47,577 bases of DNA from Bacillota bacterium (GTDB taxonomy: Bacteria > Bacillota > Sulfobacillia > Sulfobacillales > Sulfobacillaceae). Position numbers and translations under genes: made by a program. The DNA lies in assembly GCA_021799435.1 (NCBI GenBank), contig JAJZAN010000015.1, forward strand, positions 1 through 47,577, given 5' to 3'. The notes under the pieces are model-generated. The model was given only the letters and a program-made list of their open reading frames with translations. It searched no databases and had not been told where the DNA came from. Positions 42,655 through 47,577 of the stretch are shown in pieces; positions within the stretch are counted from its first letter, which is position 1; the number at the start of each line of letters is the position of its first letter.

Positions 42655-44094
42655 ATGTTTTTGGTATGGCTCTTAGCGGTGCCCCTGGCGGGTGCCCTGG
42701 CAGCCCTGATTGCTCCGGCACGGGGTGCCAAGATGATTGCAGCCATCACCAGCGTGCTCGCACTCATCGGCTATGCCGGCCTGCTCTTTATTAATCGGGC
42801 CGGCGTCAACTGGGGCTGGATCCCGGAGTGGGGCATCCGCTTTCATTTGAGCGGTGACGGACTGGGACTATTTCTGCTGGGATTGTCGGCTGTCTTGTTT
42901 GTCGCGGCAGTGTTTGCCTCCGACAAAGATCAAGGACGGGCCTATTACTTCTGGGTGCTCTTGTTGGAGTTCTCTGTGATGGGGCTCTTCGCGGCCGTAG
43001 ACCTGTTCTTGTTCTACATTTTCTGGGAAGTGCTGTTGGTGCCGGTCTTCTTCCTGCTGACAAACTGGTCGGGCGATCGTGGCAAGAAGGCCGCCATGAA
43101 GTGGCTCATCATGAACTTGGTGGGAAGCTTCTTTATGCTGGTGGGCGTGGTGGCCTTAGCGGTCATTCACGACCAAAACGGCGGCGGCCTGACGTTCGAG
43201 ATCTCCAAGCTGGCTGGGATGCCGATGGCTGGCGGTGTCGCCAGTTGGATTTTCTTCGCCTTCCTGGTGGCGTTCGCTATTAAGGCTCCTTTGTGGCCCC
43301 TGCACGGGTGGATGCCGGACGCCTACGGCGAGTCTCCGGCCCCGGTTACCGCATTGATTTCGGGGGTGCTGTCCAAGGCAGGGATATTCGGGATGCTCCG
43401 AATTATGATTCCGATATTTACGCCTCAATTTCAGCAGTACCAAACTTGGCTCCTGATTGTGGCCAGTATCGGCTTGGTGTACGGCGCCTTAATGGCCCTG
43501 CGCCAGAAAGACATGAAGATGGTCACGGCCTATGGGTCGATGTCGCACATGGCGATGATGGCGTTGGGGGTCTTTTCGCTGACGCAAGTGGGCTTGTTGG
43601 GCACCACCTTTTATATGGTGGCTCACGGACTCATGGTGGGCGCCCTCTTCTTGGTCTTGGGCATGCTGGAACACCGTACCGGCACGCGCGCCATTGGCGA
43701 TATAGCAGGCCTGAACCGGTCGGCCCCGCGGTTGGCGGCCTACTTCCTGTTCTTTGTTTTGGGGGCGTTGGGTTTGCCGGGGCTGCCAGGATTCGCTGGG
43801 GAGTATATGATTATCCAAGGTCTTGTCACTGGGCATGTGGTTTTTGCGGTGATTGCCGGTATTATCTTAATCGTGGCCGCGTGGTACATGCTGCGGGTGT
43901 TCCAAGCGGTGATGCAGGGACCTACGCGCTCTACGGGGATTAAAGACTTGTTTACGGGCCAGGTGGTGTGGCTGGTTCCTTTGGCGGGATTGGTCATTCT
44001 CTTGGGTGTGTGGCCGGCCGGCATTACGGCGCATGCAGTCCCGTCGTTGTTTCACGTGATGCACTTCGCAATTGGGAAAGGAGGCGTACAGTAA
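42655..44094 (+). CDS. nuoM: NADH-quinone oxidoreductase subunit M
   Basis: NuoM is the middle antiporter-like pump. The 479-residue protein has about 13 to 14 membrane segments, the EVLLVPVFFLL segment with its key glutamate, AIKAPLWPLHGWMPDAYGES and TAYGSMSHMAMMALG. AAGGAGG lies 9 bases before the ATG. Its stop shares one base with the nuoN start. Confidence 0.96.
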   Translation: MFLVWLLAVPLAGALAALIAPARGAKMIAAITSVLALIGYAGLLFINRAGVNWGWIPEWGIRFHLSGDGLGLFLLGLSAVLFVAAVFASDKDQGRAYYFWVLLLEFSVMGLFAAVDLFLFYIFWEVLLVPVFFLLTNWSGDRGKKAAMKWLIMNLVGSFFMLVGVVALAVIHDQNGGGLTFEISKLAGMPMAGGVASWIFFAFLVAFAIKAPLWPLHGWMPDAYGESPAPVTALISGVLSKAGIFGMLRIMIPIFTPQFQQYQTWLLIVASIGLVYGALMALRQKDMKMVTAYGSMSHMAMMALGVFSLTQVGLLGTTFYMVAHGLMVGALFLVLGMLEHRTGTRAIGDIAGLNRSAPRLAAYFLFFVLGALGLPGLPGFAGEYMIIQGLVTGHVVFAVIAGIILIVAAWYMLRVFQAVMQGPTRSTGIKDLFTGQVVWLVPLAGLVILLGVWPAGITAHAVPSLFHVMHFAIGKGGVQ

Positions 44095-45509
44095 TGAATT
44101 TCGCCTTGTGGCCCGAATACAGCGTCGTGTTGGGCGTGTTTGTCACCATGTTTTCCATCATGGTGGCCAAGGGGCGCGGCATTGCCGCCTACTGGGTGAC
44201 GCTGGCTACGCTGGCGGCCGCCTTCATCGCTACGTGGACAGACTGGACGTCGGGTCGGCTGCCCATCCTGCTGTACGCGCATGGAATCTCAGTCGATGCC
44301 TTTAGTCTGGTGATTAACGGATTAGTCATTATGGCAGCAGCGGGTGCCCTCTTAATCGGGTGGAACGACCGCCGCTACGGGGCTGACTTCCCCGTGTTGG
44401 TCCTGTTGGCCCTCTTGGGCATGATGGTGCTGGGCATGGCAAACAATTTCCTGGTACTCTTTATCGGGATTGAGCTCTTGTCGTTGCCACTCTACATCAT
44501 GGCTGCCAGCCGGGGGACGCATCAAAGCGGCGAGGCGGGTCTGAAGTATTTGTTGCTGGGGGCTTTCTCGTCGGGAATTTTGCTGTTTGGCTTGGCGCTC
44601 TTGTACGGGGCCTCGGGGACCTTGACCTTTACACAACTGGCTCCGGCCCACATGATCCTGCCGCTGGCAGGAGCCGGTCTGGCGCTGACAGTGGTGGGGT
44701 TGGTCTTCAAGCTGGGCATCGTCCCATTTCACATGTGGATCCCGGACGTGTATGAGGGATCCCCGCTGCCGGTCACGACGTATATGGCCTTTGGCACCAA
44801 GGTAGGAGCGGCAGCCATCTTGATGCGCTTTTTGTTCTTCGGCTTTTCTCTGGCCACGGGCTGGTGGGGACCGGCGTTGGGATACTTGGCGGTCTTGACT
44901 ATGGTGGTGGGAAACCTGTTGGCGTTGGCCCAAAAGGACATGAAACGCCTGTTGGCCTACTCGGGTATTGCCAACGCGGGGTACTTGCTGGTAGGCATCG
45001 CTTCTCACAACATGTTTGGAGCCCGCGCCTTGCTGTTCTACCTCTTGGTTTATGGCTTGGCTGTGCTGGCTGTGTTCGCGATTATTGCCTTTGTCGCGGG
45101 TGACCGCGAATCCATTCAGTTGGATGACTTGAAAGGTTTGGCGGCGCGGTCGCCGTGGCTGGCGGCGTTCTTGGCCATCGCGATGCTGTCTCTGGCCGGA
45201 ATTCCGCTGACGGGTGGCTTCGTGGGCAAGTTCTATCTCATTCAAGCGGCGTTGCAAGCGAGTCAGCCCGGACTGGCCATTGGCTTAGTGGTAGGAGCCA
45301 TGGTGGGCTTGGCGGCGTATATTCGGCCTCTGCAGCGTGCGTTCCAGAAGGCGGATGGGGACATCGCACAAACGTCGGCCGTCCGCTGGCCTATTGCAGG
45401 GGCCGTCGTTCTGGTGGTGGCGGTTATTGGCACCATTGGGCTGGGTGTCTATCCTACGCCGATTGTGCATATCGTGAACCACTCCGCGGCATTTTACTGG
45501 CTTCACTAA
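44094..45509 (+). CDS. nuoN: NADH-quinone oxidoreductase subunit N
   Basis: NuoN is the third antiporter-like subunit. The 471-residue protein has about 13 to 14 membrane segments, GIELLSLPLYIMAA, FKLGIVPFHMWIPDVYEGSP and KRLLAYSGIANAGYLLVG. ATG 44094 has AAAGGAGG upstream. It closes the nuo set: all of nuoA to nuoN are present, in the standard order. Confidence 0.96.
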   Translation: MNFALWPEYSVVLGVFVTMFSIMVAKGRGIAAYWVTLATLAAAFIATWTDWTSGRLPILLYAHGISVDAFSLVINGLVIMAAAGALLIGWNDRRYGADFPVLVLLALLGMMVLGMANNFLVLFIGIELLSLPLYIMAASRGTHQSGEAGLKYLLLGAFSSGILLFGLALLYGASGTLTFTQLAPAHMILPLAGAGLALTVVGLVFKLGIVPFHMWIPDVYEGSPLPVTTYMAFGTKVGAAAILMRFLFFGFSLATGWWGPALGYLAVLTMVVGNLLALAQKDMKRLLAYSGIANAGYLLVGIASHNMFGARALLFYLLVYGLAVLAVFAIIAFVAGDRESIQLDDLKGLAARSPWLAAFLAIAMLSLAGIPLTGGFVGKFYLIQAALQASQPGLAIGLVVGAMVGLAAYIRPLQRAFQKADGDIAQTSAVRWPIAGAVVLVVAVIGTIGLGVYPTPIVHIVNHSAAFYWLH

Positions 45510-45541
45510 GGTCCAGACGTCCGTGGTAAGATGAGGAGGGA

Positions 45542-45568
45542 GGGCGGCCGATGAGGTCATCGCCGCCC
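45542..45568 (+). other. Strong hairpin between nuoN and the prenyl synthase gene
   Basis: GGGCGG, one bulged C, CGATGA, a GG turn, TCATCG and CCGCCC form a 12-pair stem. Only a short TTT follows some bases later, so it is not a standard terminator. It may protect the 3' end of the long nuo mRNA, or partly separate it from the genes that follow. Confidence 0.6.
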
Positions 45569-45599
45569 GGCAAATTTGTCGACCAAAGGAGACACACGA

Positions 45600-46553
45600 T
45601 TGGCCCTGTTTTCGCTGGTGGCCGACGATTTGGCGGCTGTCAATCAGCGGCTCAGAGAAGCCCTGCAACAGCATAACCCAGTGGTTCGCGAGGTGTCCGA
45701 CTATCTGCAGGAGGCCAGCGGGAAGATGTTGAGGCCCGCCTTGGTGCTTTTGGCTGCGCAGATGGGCGACGCGGCGCGTTTGTCTTCTGACGTGATCGAC
45801 GTGGCCACGGCGGTTGAGATGATTCATATGGCCACCTTAGTGCATGACGATATTATTGACGATGCAGAACTGCGTCGGGGTCTGCCGGCCGTGCGGAGTC
45901 GTTTCAGTGATCCGGTAGCGGTGCTGGCTGGAGACTTTCTGTTTGCGCGAGCTTTTCAGATTTTGGCGGGCACCACCCGCCCGCCTTTGGTGGACATGGC
46001 GGCCGAAGTCGTCTACGTGATGGCGACGGGGGAGATTAGCCAGCATCTGGACCATGGGCGTATTGCCTCCGAGGAGTCGTATTGGCGGCGTATTGAAGCC
46101 AAGACAGGGTTCTTCTTGGAGACCTGCTGCCGACTTGGTGCAACGGCTGCCGAGGCCTCCATTCCTGTTCGGGATGCCTTGGGACGGTACGGACATCACA
46201 TTGGGCTCGCCTACCAGGTAGGGGACGACTTGCTGGACTGGCTTGCCGACCCGGCAGTGCTTGGGAAGGCCGTTGGCGAAGATATCGCGGTGGGGATTTA
46301 TACCCTGCCTATTATTCACGGACTGGAACATGAGACTTACGGGCGCCAGTTGGCCGACCTGTTGCGCACCGAGATGCCCGATCTCGCCGAGGTGCGGCGG
46401 CTGCTGGAGGTGAGCGGCTCCATTGATTACTGCCGAGCGCGGGCGCAAGGGCATTTGGACGCGGCTCGGGCAGCACTGGCAGATCTTCCTGATGGGCCGC
46501 GGCGCGACGAGCTCATTGGGGTAGCGGACTTTATTGGGGTGCGGGACCACTGA
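45600..46553 (+). CDS. Long-chain polyprenyl diphosphate synthase
   Basis: The 317-residue trans-prenyltransferase has the first aspartate-rich motif HDDIIDDAELRRG and the second GDDLLDW, as well as GKMLRPALVLL and VLAGDFLFARAF. It adds isopentenyl units to build a long prenyl chain, most likely the menaquinone side chain; it resembles heptaprenyl diphosphate synthase component II (hepT), but no component I gene is next to it, so chain length is open. TTG 45600 is chosen for AAAGGAGA at 45585-45592. It overlaps rex by 1 base. Confidence 0.9.
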   Translation: MALFSLVADDLAAVNQRLREALQQHNPVVREVSDYLQEASGKMLRPALVLLAAQMGDAARLSSDVIDVATAVEMIHMATLVHDDIIDDAELRRGLPAVRSRFSDPVAVLAGDFLFARAFQILAGTTRPPLVDMAAEVVYVMATGEISQHLDHGRIASEESYWRRIEAKTGFFLETCCRLGATAAEASIPVRDALGRYGHHIGLAYQVGDDLLDWLADPAVLGKAVGEDIAVGIYTLPIIHGLEHETYGRQLADLLRTEMPDLAEVRRLLEVSGSIDYCRARAQGHLDAARAALADLPDGPRRDELIGVADFIGVRDH

Positions 46554-47203
46554 TGGAACGGTATGACATGCATACGCGGAGGATTCCAGAAGCGACCATT
46601 CGGCGTTTGCCCGCGTATCTGAGGGCTCTGACGCTGCTTGACGAAGAGCGCATTACGTCGGAGGCACTGGGGCAGGCATCCGGGTACACGTCTGAGCAGG
46701 TGCGCAAGGACTTGGCCTATTTCGGAGCGTTTGGCACCCGCGGGGTGGGATACGAAGCGTCGGTACTGGCACAGGAGATCCGCCGCATCCTGCAGTTGGA
46801 TCATGGCGTGAGGGCGGTGGTGGTCGGGGCGGGGCGCTTGGGCACGGCCCTCGTTCGCCACACGGACGAGAGTTCGCGCGACGTTGTGATCGAGGCCGTG
46901 GTCGATATCAACCCCGACGTCATTGGCCGGGAGGTCGACCGTCTCAGGGTGGAGTCATTGGACCGGCTTGAAACCCTGATCTTGGAACGCAATATCGGGA
47001 TGGGGATTATCGCTGTGCCCCCCAGCGGAGCTCAAGCGGTTTGTGATCGGCTGGTCGGAGCAGGCATTCGTGCCATTCTGAACTTCGCACCGCGGGCGCT
47101 GGTCGTGGATTCCCCGGATATTTTTATTCAACACATTGACCTGACATTGGAGATGCAGGCCTTGGCATACTTTGTGGGTTCTGCCGCACACACCAAACCA
47201 TGA
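46553..47203 (+). CDS. rex: Redox-sensing transcriptional repressor Rex
   Basis: Rex senses the NADH/NAD+ ratio. The 216-residue protein has an N-terminal winged helix (IPEATIRRLPAYLRAL, then SEQVRKDLAYFGAFGTRGVGY) and a Rossmann domain with VVGAGRLGTAL and the acidic VDINPD. The usual GNLG turn reads GRLG, with the glycines kept. The domain-swap helix is at the C-terminus (IDLTLEMQALAYF). ATG 46553 overlaps the prenyl synthase stop; an internal ATG at 46568 is possible. Its likely target is the operator before nuoA. Confidence 0.95.
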   Translation: MERYDMHTRRIPEATIRRLPAYLRALTLLDEERITSEALGQASGYTSEQVRKDLAYFGAFGTRGVGYEASVLAQEIRRILQLDHGVRAVVVGAGRLGTALVRHTDESSRDVVIEAVVDINPDVIGREVDRLRVESLDRLETLILERNIGMGIIAVPPSGAQAVCDRLVGAGIRAILNFAPRALVVDSPDIFIQHIDLTLEMQALAYFVGSAAHTKP

Positions 47204-47577
47204 GGTCATCGCGATGGATCGGCCTCAGCATGGCGGTTGTCGTCCTCAGCTGGGGCCTTAACTATGTGGTGACCAAAATCGGTGTCAGCCACTTGGCACC
47301 GGTCAATTTTGTGTTCTGGCGATTCTTGGCCACGGCCGTTCTGTGCGTACCGTGGATGGTCCGGTCCTGGCCGCGCACCTGGCGTGATGTGGGGGGCCTC
47401 GTTATCATGGGCTTGGTGGGCGTATCGTTGTATCAGTGGTTGTTTACGACCGCGCTGCATCTAACCTTGTCCGCCAATGTGGCCTTCCTGTTTACCCTGT
47501 CGCCGTTGCTGACGCTGCTTTGGCAGCGGATTCGAGGAAAGGATCGCCCCGGTTCCCATGTGTGGTGGGGTGCTCTG
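47200..47577 (+). CDS. EamA/DMT family transporter, N-terminal part
   Basis: The first 126 residues are in the window; the gene runs off the right edge. SWGLNYVVTKIGVSHLAPV, FWRFLATA and a later LSANVAFLFTLSPLLTLL are typical of EamA half-repeats, with four membrane segments so far. Such proteins export amino acids, nucleosides or other small metabolites; the substrate is not evident. ATG 47200 overlaps the rex stop as ATGA and has no own ribosome site, which suggests translational coupling. Confidence 0.85.
   Translation, partial: MRSSRWIGLSMAVVVLSWGLNYVVTKIGVSHLAPVNFVFWRFLATAVLCVPWMVRSWPRTWRDVGGLVIMGLVGVSLYQWLFTTALHLTLSANVAFLFTLSPLLTLLWQRIRGKDRPGSHVWWGAL

Overview
The window looks like a stretch of core chromosome from a moderately GC-rich, Gram-positive (Bacillota-type) bacterium with a respiratory life style. 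The pointers are the rapZ-yvcK-whiA block, a short-form HisG paired with HisZ, a YtrA-type GntR regulator with its ABC exporter, a Rex repressor, many GTG and TTG starts behind strong Shine-Dalgarno sites, and a full NADH:quinone oxidoreductase operon. A Sulfobacillus- or Thermaerobacter-like lineage would fit, but that placement is inference from gene content and style only.

Layout. 1-124: the 3' part of a 5S rRNA gene and its terminator, so an rRNA operon probably ends just left of the window. 125-7721: an accessory stretch with two related membrane-anchored proteins of unknown function either side of a methyltransferase, a self-regulated ABC exporter operon, a HutD/Ves protein, a decayed stretch holding an acetyltransferase remnant, an S66-type peptidase and an alpha/beta hydrolase. 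7836-14921: histidine biosynthesis, hisC followed by hisZ-G-D-B-H-A-F-IE, tightly overlapping; no histidinol-phosphatase is present. 15013-15270: a second, free-standing 5S rRNA gene with its own promoter and terminators. 15282-17419: a DUF805 membrane protein, ispH and ccdA. 17568-27135: ftsE-ftsX-ctpA-uvrB-uvrA-uvrC. 27132-31691: a YvlD-like membrane protein, a HAD phosphatase, a tiny membrane protein on the other strand, and rapZ-yvcK-whiA. 31712-45509: nuoA to nuoN, all 14 subunits in canonical order. 45600-47577: polyprenyl diphosphate synthase, rex, and the start of an EamA-type transporter.

How the parts work together. The right third forms a respiratory module: complex I (nuoA-N), a prenyl synthase that could make the menaquinone side chain, and Rex, the NADH/NAD+ sensor. 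A near-consensus Rex operator (16 of 18 positions) lies in the nuo leader, which suggests that Rex controls the operon. The ABC operon carries a 24-base imperfect palindrome over its promoter, the expected place for autoregulation by its GntR protein.

I did not find a clearly new multi-gene defence, mobile or biosynthetic system, CRISPR array, insertion sequence, prophage or tRNA gene. The least explained items are the free-standing 5S gene, the paired unknown membrane-anchored proteins, the membrane-anchored YvcK and the regulatory palindromes. All motif and alignment statements come from reading by eye; no search was run.
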